Virus record (IMG/VR): IMGVR_UViG_3300025909_000012
Span: 1-40,467 of that record
DNA from: a virus
Length of the DNA stretch: 40,467 nucleotides
Direction: 5' to 3' (one strand)
Positions 5,919-14,126 of this stretch are shown here, piece by piece. The notes under the pieces are model-generated. The model did no database searches, had not been told where the DNA came from, and saw only the letters and a program-made list of their open reading frames with translations. Within the stretch, counting starts at the first letter, position 1, and each line of letters begins with the position of its first letter. The position numbers and the translations under genes were made by a program.

Positions 5919-5974
5919 GCCGGGGCGGGGATCGAGCGGGCAGTAATTTTCATCTGGCATAAGGGGTTACCGGG

Positions 5975-6304
5975 GTGAGTGGGGAAGAGATCGCAACGAC
6001 CGAGCGGCTGGCGTTGATCGCCGGGTGCGGCCAGCTGACCGTCGGGCATATCCGCCAATGGGTGGCGGGGGCGCAGCCTGGTGCGGTGATGGCCTATGCG
6101 CTGGGCTTCAACGCCGAGCGCGATGCCGCGCCATCGGTCGCCGAGGAACTGCGCGCGACCGAGTCGCTCGGCTATGTCTATCTCAAGCAGAAGCGGGTCG
6201 AGCCGTTCAAGCTGCTCTATCTCGCCGAGCGATCGTCGCGCCCGTTGACCGACCCGAAGAAGGGCACGCCGGCGCAGCGCCGTGTCGTGCGGGTTGGCGC
6301 GTGA
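5975..6304 (+). CDS. Hypothetical early phage protein
   Basis: A 109-residue soluble protein of unknown function starting at GTG. Helical N-terminal residues include LTVGHIRQWVAG; the C-terminus is basic (DPKKGTPAQRRVVRVGA). A 56-base gap separates it from the regulator upstream, the largest gap in this part of the operon, and its stop overlaps the next ATG by one base. No recognised motif. Confidence 0.7.
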   Translation: MSGEEIATTERLALIAGCGQLTVGHIRQWVAGAQPGAVMAYALGFNAERDAAPSVAEELRATESLGYVYLKQKRVEPFKLLYLAERSSRPLTDPKKGTPAQRRVVRVGA

Positions 6305-6534
6305 TGGGGCGGCTCACCTTGCCGATCGCTTCCAACCCGCGGCCAGCGATCGACTTCTGCACTAGCCATCGGTTTCGGCGCGTCATGCTGGCGCCGTGGT
6401 CGGCCATGCGCGGTGGCGACCTGCTGCCCAGCGCGACCGTCACCATCGATGACCGATCGGAGTCGGGCGCCTGGGCGCGCGCGCTGCGGGATACGCCGCA
6501 CATCGACCGGCAGTTGGGGAGGACGGGCGAATGA
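6304..6534 (+). CDS. Hypothetical small protein
   Basis: A 76-residue protein starting at an ATG that shares one base with the stop of the previous gene (TGATG). It ends in an ATGA overlap with the next. It contains SHRFRRVMLAPWSAMRGGDLLP and an acidic-aromatic tail. No membrane segment or recognised family. Overlap at both ends supports translation. Confidence 0.65.
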   Translation: MGRLTLPIASNPRPAIDFCTSHRFRRVMLAPWSAMRGGDLLPSATVTIDDRSESGAWARALRDTPHIDRQLGRTGE

Positions 6535-6635
6535 CCGTGCTTCTCGTCCTCATCGTGCTGCTGATCGTCGTCGCGGCGGCGCAGGCGGCTGGCGCGATCG
6601 CGGCGTGGTGGCGCTCCGGCGGTGTGCGGTGGTGA
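6531..6635 (+). CDS. Tiny single-helix membrane protein
   Basis: A 34-residue protein made almost entirely of one transmembrane helix (VLLVLIVLLIVVAAAQAAG), ending in a short basic tail with three tryptophans. The ATG overlaps the stop of the previous gene and the stop overlaps the GTG of the next. First of three consecutive tiny membrane proteins. Function unknown. Confidence 0.6.
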   Translation: MTVLLVLIVLLIVVAAAQAAGAIAAWWRSGGVRW

Positions 6636-6760
6636 GCCGGGCGCGGGCCTGGCTGGCCGACATGGCGATGATCGCCCTCGCGCTCGTCGTGCTGGCGATC
6701 CTGTGCGTCACGGTCGCGCCGATCGTGCTCTGGCGGATCATCCGGGGGATGCGGACATGA
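6632..6760 (+). CDS. Tiny single-helix membrane protein
   Basis: A 42-residue protein from a GTG start in a GTGA overlap. The central stretch MIALALVVLAILCVTVAPIV is a transmembrane helix followed by a basic end (RIIRGMRT), predicting a cytoplasmic C-terminus. The stop overlaps the ATG of the third small membrane gene. Function unknown. Confidence 0.6.
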   Translation: MSRARAWLADMAMIALALVVLAILCVTVAPIVLWRIIRGMRT

Positions 6761-6948
6761 AGGAATCCCTTGCCTCGCTCGTCCGCGAGATTTTCATCAT
6801 GCATGTTGCGGCGCTAGCTTTCGCCGTCGTGCTCTTGGTGCTCGGCGTCGCCGACCCCTTTGTGTGGGGCTGCGTCATCTCCCTCGGCGCGTCCACCGGC
6901 ATGCTCGGCCTGGCCGTCATCGGCATCGCGCGCGGAGATTTGCTGTGA
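6757..6948 (+). CDS. Small two-helix membrane protein
   Basis: A 63-residue protein with two hydrophobic segments (about 17-33, AALAFAVVLLVLGVAD, and 38-58, GCVISLGASTGMLGLAVIG) separated by a short turn, a hairpin topology with both ends on one side. Such hairpins occur in holins and other phage membrane proteins, but no endolysin or spanin lies beside it and its place in the early operon argues against a classical holin. Overlaps with the next gene (GTGA). Confidence 0.65.
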   Translation: MKESLASLVREIFIMHVAALAFAVVLLVLGVADPFVWGCVISLGASTGMLGLAVIGIARGDLL

Positions 6949-8267
6949 GCGCGGCCGATCAACGCAAGGTGGTCGCGGCGCTGCGCGGCGTCCCGCCCGA
7001 GGGTTGGGACCGCTGGACGCAGGTGGCGGTGGCGCGCGCGGCCGGGATCGGCAAGCCCGAGACCGACGCCGCGGTCCGCGCGCTGCGCTATGCCGGCAAG
7101 ATCAAGTTCGGTGCGCTCGAATTGAGTGCGTCGATGTTGGAGGAATACCGCGCGAAAGCGGGTGATGAAGCGGGGGAGGGACGAACTTGCGAATCCCCCG
7201 TGGAGCCCGTGAGTAGGGGTGCCGATGCCCGGTCATCGGCTGCAACGTCTGAGCTTATGGACGCGACGGCGGGAGAGACCGCACCAGTTTCCGGGCTAGC
7301 GGCGCAGGCCGTGACCGAAAGGCTGGATGACCTCGGCTCCGTCCAAGACGGCCTTCATAAATGTCCACGGACGGGCAGGGCGGGCGTGCCCTTGGTACGC
7401 GCCACGGTAACGGATGCCGATACAGTCGTGACGGCGGGAGAGACCGCACCCAATCACGAACCCGCGACCGAGCCCTGCGTCCACCCCGGATGCGAGCAGG
7501 GCGACGTCGCGGCGGCCGGGGTGGGTCGCCCCCCTCCCGAACAACCCCGGCCAACCCATCCCGCCGTGCGCGACACGGCGGACGAGGCGGGCGCGCCAGC
7601 TGTTAGGGCATCAAGCGCGCCCGCCCCGAGCATTCCGGCCCAACCCGGTAACCCGCTGGGCGTTGCGCTGCTCGATGAGATCGAGGCGTACCTCGCGCGC
7701 ACCCGGATGGGCGGGTCGCTGCTCGGCGAGTTGGCGGTCGGGCATCCCGGCTATGTCAATCTGCTGCGCAAGCGGCGCACCGCGCGCGCGCAGACCGCCG
7801 ATCCGATGCGCGCATTCATGAGACGCTGGCCCGAAGGTGCGACGCGCGACGCGGTCATGGCATCGCGCCACGCTGAAACTGCCGACAACGCGGCGGCCCT
7901 CCGCGCTGCGTCTATCGCCGCGGCGCATGGTGTCCGGTTCGTCGATGCGCGGGCGCCGGGGCCGGGTGAATCGCTGGCCGACGAAATCAAGGCCGAGGCG
8001 CTGGCGATCGGCGCGCGGCGGCGGCAGGCGAAATGCACCGGCACGGTCAAGGCGCCGCTGTCGGCCAATGTCGTCGCGATCCAGGCGGCGCTGCTCAGCG
8101 AGCCCGAGGATGCGTTCGTGTTCCTGCGGCGCAAATGGCCCGAGCTGCTGCGCCAGGTGATCGCGCTCGCCAAGGTCGAGGAAATTACCCCGGCGACGAT
8201 GCTGGTCCGCGTGATCGAAGCGGGGATCCTGTCGATCGCGGACAATCTGAGAGAGGAAGCGGCATGA
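6945..8267 (+). CDS. Putative DNA-binding replication/regulatory protein
   Basis: A 440-residue protein from a GTG in a GTGA overlap. Residues 1-60 (RWTQVAVARAAGIGKPETDA, then LRYAGKIKF) form a probable winged-helix DNA-binding domain. Residues about 70-235 are low-complexity and proline/alanine-rich with a 55-codon-spaced direct repeat. Residues about 240-440 are helical and ordered, including LRRKWPELLRQVIALAKVEE near the end. The layout, an N-terminal DNA-binding domain, a repeat-bearing linker and a C-terminal domain, recalls lambda O-type initiators. No sequence family is recognised, so initiator is only a hypothesis. It precedes the clamp gene. Confidence 0.75.
   Translation: MSAADQRKVVAALRGVPPEGWDRWTQVAVARAAGIGKPETDAAVRALRYAGKIKFGALELSASMLEEYRAKAGDEAGEGRTCESPVEPVSRGADARSSAATSELMDATAGETAPVSGLAAQAVTERLDDLGSVQDGLHKCPRTGRAGVPLVRATVTDADTVVTAGETAPNHEPATEPCVHPGCEQGDVAAAGVGRPPPEQPRPTHPAVRDTADEAGAPAVRASSAPAPSIPAQPGNPLGVALLDEIEAYLARTRMGGSLLGELAVGHPGYVNLLRKRRTARAQTADPMRAFMRRWPEGATRDAVMASRHAETADNAAALRAASIAAAHGVRFVDARAPGPGESLADEIKAEALAIGARRRQAKCTGTVKAPLSANVVAIQAALLSEPEDAFVFLRRKWPELLRQVIALAKVEEITPATMLVRVIEAGILSIADNLREEAA
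7265..7450 (+). repeat. In-frame direct repeat in linker of 6945-8267 gene
   Basis: A perfect 21-bp repeat at 7265-7285 and 7430-7450, starting GACGGCGGGAGAGACC. The copies are 165 bp apart, an exact 55 codons, so both encode TAGETAP. The region around them is less codon-biased than its neighbours. Confidence 0.8.
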
Positions 8268-8608
8268 GCGGCGTGCCCAAGCGCATTCGCCTGTCGCGGG
8301 TGAAGGGCTGGCGCATGCCGGCGAACACTCAGGCGGTCGACCGCACCACCCCGTGGGGCAATCCCTATCGAGCGGGCTTGCATTGCGACCAGCAGCACGC
8401 GGTCGATTGCCATACGTATCTGGTCACGCTGGGCCGTCCGGCCCGCAGTGCGCCCGATCCGGTCACCGACCCAGTGGTCTACCTGGCCTATGTGCGCGAG
8501 CACATTGGCGAGTTGCGAGGGAAGAACCTCGCATGCTGGTGCTCCCTCGACACCCCGTGTCACGCCGATCGGCTGTTGCAGCTGGCCAACGCGCCGGTGC
8601 AGCCATGA
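8264..8608 (+). CDS. DUF4326 domain protein
   Basis: A 114-residue protein that matches the DUF4326 family over its whole length. The N-terminal signature IRLSRVKGWRMPANT is followed by VDRTTPWGNP, and the C-terminal signature is NLACWCSLDTPCHADRLL. The conserved Cys and His residues suggest a catalytic or metal site, but the family has no established reaction that I know. These genes are common in phages and prophages. It starts in an ATGA overlap with the preceding gene and ends in one with the next. Confidence 0.88.
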   Translation: MSGVPKRIRLSRVKGWRMPANTQAVDRTTPWGNPYRAGLHCDQQHAVDCHTYLVTLGRPARSAPDPVTDPVVYLAYVREHIGELRGKNLACWCSLDTPCHADRLLQLANAPVQP

Positions 8609-8847
8609 CCGACGGCGGCTGCGCAGCATCGTCGCGTCCGTTCGATCGTGACAGCGATCTGACCGACGCGTTCGCCGCGGGCGAGGCCGCGCAGTCCGCG
8701 CGCAACGCGGACTATCTCGACGCTTATGCCGCCAAGCTGGGGGAGCGCTACGACCCCGACACCGCTGGCACGCTCGAGGCGATCATCGCCGGCCTCGCGA
8801 CCACGATCCGCGCCGGCCTCGCCGATTCCGATGGAGACCCACAATGA
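8605..8847 (+). CDS. Hypothetical small acidic protein
   Basis: An 80-residue acidic protein of unknown function, with helical segments (DLTDAFAAGEAAQSARNAD and LEAIIAGLATTIRAGL). ATGA overlaps on both sides, the downstream one with the sliding-clamp gene, make co-translation likely. Confidence 0.65.
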   Translation: MTDGGCAASSRPFDRDSDLTDAFAAGEAAQSARNADYLDAYAAKLGERYDPDTAGTLEAIIAGLATTIRAGLADSDGDPQ

Positions 8848-10160
8848 CCGACGAACCGCTGGCGCCCGACGCCGACACCGCGCCCGAGGACAATGCCGAT
8901 ACGGTCGAGGTCGACGGCCCGGCCGACACCACGGCCGACGCGCCCAAGCCCAAGCGCGGTCGCAAGGCCGCCATCGATCTGCGCCCCGACCCGTGCGATG
9001 ATGGCAAGCCCCGCGTGATCTCGGTCGCCGCGGGCACGCTCAAGACGGCGCTGGCCGGGATCGGCGCGGTGATCGAGCGGCGCAACACCATCCCGATCCT
9101 GTCAAACCTGCGGATCGAGGCGGTGCACGGGCGGGCCTCGCTGACCGGCACCGACCTCGGCCTGCAATGCGTGCGGATGATCGATGTCGAGCAGGATGCC
9201 GACGCGCCGGCGTTCGCCACCACGGTCAACGAAGCCACGCTCGAGGCGATCGTCAAGAAGATCGACGCCGAGGCGCTGGTCACGCTGACCCTTACGCCCG
9301 GCAAGATGCTGGTCACCGCCGGCCGCGCGCGCTTCACCTTGCCGACGCTGCCGATCGAGGATTTCCCGATGATGGTCTCGGGCGGCGTCGATCACCAGTT
9401 CGAGATCGCCGCGTTCGACCTGGCCGCGCTGATCGATGGCGTGCGCTTCGCGATGTGCACCGAGGAAACGCGCTATTATCTCAACGGCATCTATCTCCAC
9501 GCGACCGAGGCGCGCGGCCCGACCGGCGACGGCGAGGGCGTGGTGCTGGTGCTGCGCGGGGTGGCGACCGACGGGCATCGGCTGGCGCGGTTCGACCTGC
9601 CCCAGCCCGACGGCGCCGGTGCATTGGATGGGGTGATCATCCCGCGCAAGGCGATCGGCGTGCTCGACAAGATGCTCGACGGGGTAGAGGGCCCGGTCGA
9701 CGTCGCGATCGGCACCGGCAAGGCGGTGTTCGATTTCGGCGAAGTGGTGCTGACCACCAAGCTGATCGACGGCACCTTCCCCGATTACACCCGGGTCATC
9801 CCCAGCGCGAACGACAATATCCTGCTGATCGACCCGAAGACGCTGGCGGCGGCGGTCGATCGCGCGATGGTGATGACCAGCGGCAAGGAACGCGGGATCC
9901 GCGCCGACCTGACGCGCGACCTGGTCACGATCAGCTGCCGGTCGCCCGAGATGGGCGAGGCGAGCGAGGAATCGCCGTGCGACCATGACGGCGCCGACCT
10001 GATTGTCGGGTTCAACGGCCAGTATCTGGCCGAGATGCTCGGCCGCATCCAGGGCGACACCGCGCGGTTCGAGCTGAGCGACGCGGCGGGCCCGGTGCTG
10101 ATCCGCGACGCCAACGACGAAGCGCGCGGGCTGTACGTCCTCATGCCGATGCGGGTGTGA
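8844..10160 (+). CDS. dnaN: Phage DNA polymerase III beta subunit (sliding clamp)
   Basis: A 438-residue homologue of the bacterial replication clamp, which encircles DNA and tethers polymerase. An acidic-basic N-terminal extension of about 50 residues (ending KPKRGRKAA) precedes the clamp fold. Clamp signatures include VIERRNTIPILSNLRIEA, LTGTDLGLQ, RFTLPTLPIEDFP, VATDGHRLARFDLP and the C-terminal YVLMPMRV. Typical DnaN is about 370 residues, so the extra length is the extension plus a loop near residues 218-232. It would let the phage control polymerase recruitment. It lies between early hypothetical genes and the cupin-like gene, with overlaps at both ends. Confidence 0.95.
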   Translation: MTDEPLAPDADTAPEDNADTVEVDGPADTTADAPKPKRGRKAAIDLRPDPCDDGKPRVISVAAGTLKTALAGIGAVIERRNTIPILSNLRIEAVHGRASLTGTDLGLQCVRMIDVEQDADAPAFATTVNEATLEAIVKKIDAEALVTLTLTPGKMLVTAGRARFTLPTLPIEDFPMMVSGGVDHQFEIAAFDLAALIDGVRFAMCTEETRYYLNGIYLHATEARGPTGDGEGVVLVLRGVATDGHRLARFDLPQPDGAGALDGVIIPRKAIGVLDKMLDGVEGPVDVAIGTGKAVFDFGEVVLTTKLIDGTFPDYTRVIPSANDNILLIDPKTLAAAVDRAMVMTSGKERGIRADLTRDLVTISCRSPEMGEASEESPCDHDGADLIVGFNGQYLAEMLGRIQGDTARFELSDAAGPVLIRDANDEARGLYVLMPMRV

Positions 10161-10669
10161 CGATGAAGGCGCTGGCATATGCGAGCCGCGAGCAGATGGC
10201 GGCATGGGCGGCGGGCGTCATGGCGCGCGCGCCCGACTTCGTGATCGGCGAGGCGGCGAACCCGTATCTGCGCCGGTGGTGGATCATCCCGCGCAACGAG
10301 GCGTGCAACGTCTATCTCCACGAGATCCTGCGCAGCGACGACGATCGCGCCGGGCACGATCATCCTTGGCCCAATACGTCGTACATCATCGAGGGCGGCT
10401 ACGACGAAATCACCTATGAGCGCGACCGGCCCTGGCGCGACGACCGTCACTACGTCCGAAAGGTGGGCGATGTCGTCAGCCGCGAGGCGACGGACACGCA
10501 CCGGCTGATCGTGCCCGAGGGCGGTCGCTGCGTCTCGCTGTTCCTGACCGGCCCGAAGGTCCGCGACTGGGGCTTCTGGTGCCCGAACGGCGAGCGCTTC
10601 GTGCCTTGGCAGGTCTTCACCGGCGGCGAGCATGGCGAGTTGGTCGGCCGCGGGTGCGGCGAGCCGTGA
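10157..10669 (+). CDS. Cupin-like phage protein
   Basis: A protein of about 170 residues. The central GHDHPWPNTSYIIEGGYDE and the later DTHRLIVPEGGRCVSLFLTG are the two metal-binding strands of a small cupin barrel, with histidines of the HxH motif and the second-motif histidine present. Similar proteins occur in many phages; the substrate is unknown. Either the GTG at 10157 (overlapping the clamp stop) or the ATG at 10163 may start translation. The end overlaps the helicase GTG. Confidence 0.75.
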   Translation: MTMKALAYASREQMAAWAAGVMARAPDFVIGEAANPYLRRWWIIPRNEACNVYLHEILRSDDDRAGHDHPWPNTSYIIEGGYDEITYERDRPWRDDRHYVRKVGDVVSREATDTHRLIVPEGGRCVSLFLTGPKVRDWGFWCPNGERFVPWQVFTGGEHGELVGRGCGEP

Positions 10670-12060
10670 CCGAGACGGCATATCTCGACTTCCTGGCCCG
10701 CAAGGCGATCACCGATCCGCCGACAGGGATAGAGGCGGACGTCGACCTTCCTGACGCATTGTTCCCTTTCCAGCGCGATATCGTGCGGTGGGCCTTGCGT
10801 CGGGGGCGGGCGGCCGTGTTCGCCGGAACCGGGCTCGGCAAGAGCCTGATGGAATTGGCATGGGGGCAGGCGGTCAGCGCCGTTACCGGCAAGCCGATCC
10901 TGCATTTCGCGCCGCTCGCCGTAAGCTCGCAGATGGTGCGCGAGGCCGAGAAATTCGGGATCGCGGCGCGCCAGGTATCGAGCGCGGCCGGTTGCCGCGT
11001 GGGGATCAACGTCACCAACTATCAGAAGCTGGGCCAGTTCGACCTGTCCGATTTCGGCGGGGTTATCCTGGACGAGAGCAGCATCCTCAAATCGACCGAC
11101 GGGCATTATCGCACGAGCCTGATCGAGGCCGCGCGATCGATCCCGTTCCGTCTGGCGGCGACCGCCACCCCGGCGCCGAACGACTTCATGGAGCTGGGCA
11201 ACCACGCCGAGTTCCTTGGCATCATGTCCTATTCGGACATGCTCGCCACCTTCTTTACCCATGATGGCGGCGATACCCAGAAATGGCGGCTGAAAGGGCA
11301 TGCCGAGAACGAATTCTGGAAGTGGATGGCATCCTGGGCAGTGATGCTGCGCAAGCCGTCCGACCTCGGCTATGCGAATGACGGCTATGACCTTCCACCC
11401 CTGCGGTTCGAGCAGCATGTTGTCGGTGCCGATTATGCGACGGCGAGCGCGGCCGGCACGCTGTTCCCGATGCAGGCGGAGACGCTGCAGGAACGGATCA
11501 CGGCCCGGCGTGCGACCGTTGAGCAACGATGCCGCCGCGCCGCGGCGATCACGCCCGGCGATCGGCCGTTCGTCTGGTGGTGCAACCTCAACGCCGAGAG
11601 CGAGTTGCTCACGCGCCTCATCCCCGGCGCCGTCGAAACGCGTGGTTCGGACCCCGACGCCGTAAAGGAGCGAAAGCTCGACGCGTTCGCAGCCGGGCGC
11701 GTTCGCGTGTTGATCACCAAGCCCAGCGTCGCCGGGTTCGGGATGAACTGGCAGCATTGCGCTGACACCGGCTTCGTTGGACTCAACGACAGCTTCGAGC
11801 AATTCTATCAGGCGGTGCGCCGCTTCTGGCGGTTCGGTCAGACGCGAGCCGTCACCGCCCATATCGTCGCCTCCGAGATCGAGGGTGCGACCGTGGCCAA
11901 TATCCGGCGCAAGGAAGCCGATGCCGAGCGGATGGCGGCGGCGATGGTGCTGCACACCGCATCGCTGTCGCGCGCGGCCGTTCGGGGCAGCGTGCGCGAA
12001 ATCCCCAGCTATGACCCGCGCCAGCCGATGATCATTCCCGATTGGCTGGAAGCGGCATGA
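10666..12060 (+). CDS. SNF2-like superfamily 2 helicase/translocase
   Basis: A 464-residue SF2 ATPase. Walker A is GTGLGKS (residues 54-60), the DExx box is DESS (136-139), motif III is ATATPAP (about 165-171) and motif VI is RRFWRFGQ (near 385). The spacing and the WRFGQ form of motif VI fit small phage SNF2-type helicases. No nuclease or methylase domain is fused. It overlaps the downstream methyltransferase gene in an ATGA junction; the pair recurs in phages and suggests a joint act on DNA, such as ATP-driven modification (inference). Confidence 0.9.
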   Translation: MTETAYLDFLARKAITDPPTGIEADVDLPDALFPFQRDIVRWALRRGRAAVFAGTGLGKSLMELAWGQAVSAVTGKPILHFAPLAVSSQMVREAEKFGIAARQVSSAAGCRVGINVTNYQKLGQFDLSDFGGVILDESSILKSTDGHYRTSLIEAARSIPFRLAATATPAPNDFMELGNHAEFLGIMSYSDMLATFFTHDGGDTQKWRLKGHAENEFWKWMASWAVMLRKPSDLGYANDGYDLPPLRFEQHVVGADYATASAAGTLFPMQAETLQERITARRATVEQRCRRAAAITPGDRPFVWWCNLNAESELLTRLIPGAVETRGSDPDAVKERKLDAFAAGRVRVLITKPSVAGFGMNWQHCADTGFVGLNDSFEQFYQAVRRFWRFGQTRAVTAHIVASEIEGATVANIRRKEADAERMAAAMVLHTASLSRAAVRGSVREIPSYDPRQPMIIPDWLEAA

Positions 12061-13010
12061 CGATCATGGCCGTCGATCAGGTCGTCACCGACGACTATGC
12101 GATCTATCAGGGCGATAGCTGCGACCTGATCCGGGCATTGCCGGGCGACAGCGTCGGCTTTGGCATTCACTCGCCGCCATTCGAGGGCCTGTACAAATTT
12201 TCGAACTTCGATCGTGACATATCGAACAACGAAGGCCCGGCTTTCTGGGAACATTATGCGTTCCTGATCGCCGAACTGTTGCGCGTCACCAAGCCCGGCC
12301 GGTTGCACAGCGTCCACGTCATGCAGTTGCCGATGTCGAAGAAGCGATACGGTCATATCGGCATGCGGGATTTTCGCGGCGAGGTCGTGCGCGCCTATGA
12401 AGATGCCGGGTGGATCTTCCATAGCGAGGTCTGCATCTGGAAGGATCCGGTGGTTGCGCAGCAGCGCACCAAGAACATTCGGCTGCTGCACAAACAGGTC
12501 GTGAAGGACAGCGCGCTGTCGGGTCAAGGCCTGGCCGATTACATCCTGACCTTCCGCAAGCGCGGCGACAATCCCGATCCGATCGCAGGGGCATTCGCCC
12601 AGTGGATCGGCGAGGGCGACGGTCCCGATTTCGCCAAGTTCACCACGGCGGACGATGCGCGTAACTGGTATTCGATCGAAGTCTGGCAGCGCTACGCTTC
12701 GCCGGTCTGGATGGACATCAACCAGACCCGCACGTTGCAGTATCGCGGCGGGCGCGACGAAAAGGACGAACAACACATATCGCCGCTGCAGCTCGACGTG
12801 ATCGAGCGCTGCATCGAATTGTGGAGCAACCCCGGCGACACCGTTCTCACGCCGTTCCTCGGCATCGGAAGCGAGGTCTATTGCGCCGCGCGGATGGGCC
12901 GCAAGGGCATCGGGATCGAGTTGAAGCCGAGCTACTTCCGCCAGGCCGTTCGCAACCTCGATCGGATGAAGAACGACGGGTCGTCGCTGTTCGACGAGGC
13001 CGCAGCATGA
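12057..13010 (+). CDS. DNA N4-cytosine/N6-adenine methyltransferase (beta class)
   Basis: A 317-residue SAM-dependent DNA methyltransferase. The catalytic motif IV is SPPF (residues 39-42), and the SAM-binding motif I is TPFLGIGSEV (about 264-273) near the C-terminus, followed by GRKGIGIELKPSYF. This order, IV before I, defines the beta class. SPPF is more typical of N4-cytosine enzymes, but adenine specificity is not excluded. There is no cognate restriction gene nearby, so it is probably an orphan protecting or marking phage DNA, working with the helicase whose stop it overlaps. Confidence 0.92.
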   Translation: MTIMAVDQVVTDDYAIYQGDSCDLIRALPGDSVGFGIHSPPFEGLYKFSNFDRDISNNEGPAFWEHYAFLIAELLRVTKPGRLHSVHVMQLPMSKKRYGHIGMRDFRGEVVRAYEDAGWIFHSEVCIWKDPVVAQQRTKNIRLLHKQVVKDSALSGQGLADYILTFRKRGDNPDPIAGAFAQWIGEGDGPDFAKFTTADDARNWYSIEVWQRYASPVWMDINQTRTLQYRGGRDEKDEQHISPLQLDVIERCIELWSNPGDTVLTPFLGIGSEVYCAARMGRKGIGIELKPSYFRQAVRNLDRMKNDGSSLFDEAAA

Positions 13011-13378
13011 CGCTCCCGGCCTGCCTTCGCGTCCTGATCGCCGCGCGGATCGCGGCGCGTCAGCGGGTGCTGCTCGGCTCGCGCAACGGGCTCAAGACGC
13101 CGTGCCGGCTATGGACCGGCGCGCAGTCGAAGGGCGGCGGGCGTCCGTCGAGCGGGCCCTATGGATCGATCTGGATCCCCGGCATCGGATCGGTGCGCGT
13201 GCATGTCGCGGTCGCCTGGGCCGAGGGGATGCTGGCCGAGCAGCGCGTGCCGGCGGGGATGAACCTCGACCATCGCTGCGAGCGGACATTGTGCATCGAG
13301 CGCGACCATTACCAGCTGATCCCGGCGGAGACGAACCGCGAGCTGCGCTGGTCGCGCCGGCAACGGAGGGCTGCATGA
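13007..13378 (+). CDS. HNH endonuclease-like protein
   Basis: A 123-residue protein with an HNH-type motif at the C-terminus: NLDHRCERTLCIERDHYQLI, containing the DH pair, two cysteines and the final DH, as in small phage and homing HNH nucleases. The N-terminal half (CRLWTGAQSKGGG ... YGSIW) matches the companion strand of these proteins. It overlaps the methyltransferase gene (ATGA). It may act in packaging, replication or as a free-standing homing enzyme; context does not decide. Confidence 0.82.
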   Translation: MTLPACLRVLIAARIAARQRVLLGSRNGLKTPCRLWTGAQSKGGGRPSSGPYGSIWIPGIGSVRVHVAVAWAEGMLAEQRVPAGMNLDHRCERTLCIERDHYQLIPAETNRELRWSRRQRRAA

Positions 13379-13641
13379 AGCACGGGCGGCAGAGCGCGCA
13401 CGATTGCCCGGTGGCGGGATGCCCGCACACCCGGCTGTACTGGAAAGCGGTGTGCGATTCCTGCTGGCCACGGATCCCCGACGATATCCGCGGGCGGATC
13501 CTGTCGGCGCGCGCCGCCCAGGCCAAGCATCGCGAAGGGGCCGCGGCGATCGAGGCGGTCGACTGGCTCAACAAGCACAGCCCGGCGGCGATCGCCGCGC
13601 GGCGGCTGGGCGAGGGCGGTTTTCAAGAGGGAGTGTTGTGA
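13375..13641 (+). CDS. Small protein with Cys cluster
   Basis: An 88-residue basic protein. The N-terminal CPVAGCPHTRLYWKAVCDSC could coordinate zinc with four cysteines plus histidines; the remainder is helical. Start and stop overlap neighbouring genes. Function unknown, though a nucleic-acid role is reasonable for a small zinc protein in the replication region. Confidence 0.7.
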   Translation: MKHGRQSAHDCPVAGCPHTRLYWKAVCDSCWPRIPDDIRGRILSARAAQAKHREGAAAIEAVDWLNKHSPAAIAARRLGEGGFQEGVL

Positions 13642-14126
13642 TGGCGGACGCAGCAATGACGCCGTGGGTGACCCGGTTCGGCGATGATCCCGATACATGG
13701 AATTTGGGCGATGACGATCCCGATGGCGAAGAAGGTGGCGAGTGCACCGGTCTGCCGGGCATCAACTGCGTTGCCAACGCGGTCGGGACCTGGCGCCAGA
13801 TACTCGGCGAACCGTTGTTGGTCGAGCGCGTGGCGCTGGTGATGAACCTGCCCGCCGATCTGGCGGGGCTGGCGTTGGAAACCGCGCCCAAGGTGATGCG
13901 CTACACCAATGGCGAGGCGGTCGAGGTCAGCAACGACGAACTCGCCGACCTGCTGATGACATGGATCGCGCTGCGCGGTCGCGAGGCGAGTGTTGCCGAA
14001 GCGGCGACGACCTTCGACGTCCATGCCACGCGCGTGATGGAAGCGGCCGGGGCGGGCCTGTGGCTCTACCTTTGCGGCGACCGTGACGACCTCACGAACC
14101 TGATGATCGGGTGCGACGGGGAATGA
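13641..14126 (+). CDS. Hypothetical protein
   Basis: A 161-residue acidic protein of unknown function. The ATG at 13641 follows AAGAGGGAG, a good ribosome site. The N-terminal 35 residues are acidic and probably disordered (DDDPDGEEGGE). The C-terminal part (ELADLLMTWIALRGREASVA, then TRVMEAAG) has helices compatible with a helix-turn-helix. Ends in an ATGA overlap. Confidence 0.7.
   Translation: MADAAMTPWVTRFGDDPDTWNLGDDDPDGEEGGECTGLPGINCVANAVGTWRQILGEPLLVERVALVMNLPADLAGLALETAPKVMRYTNGEAVEVSNDELADLLMTWIALRGREASVAEAATTFDVHATRVMEAAGAGLWLYLCGDRDDLTNLMIGCDGE

Noticed and set aside
6757-6948. Holin
   Set aside because: The two-helix topology fits, but it is in the early regulatory operon with no endolysin or spanin beside it.
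7265-7450. CRISPR-like array
   Set aside because: There are only two copies, 165 bp apart, and the repeat is in frame within a coding linker.
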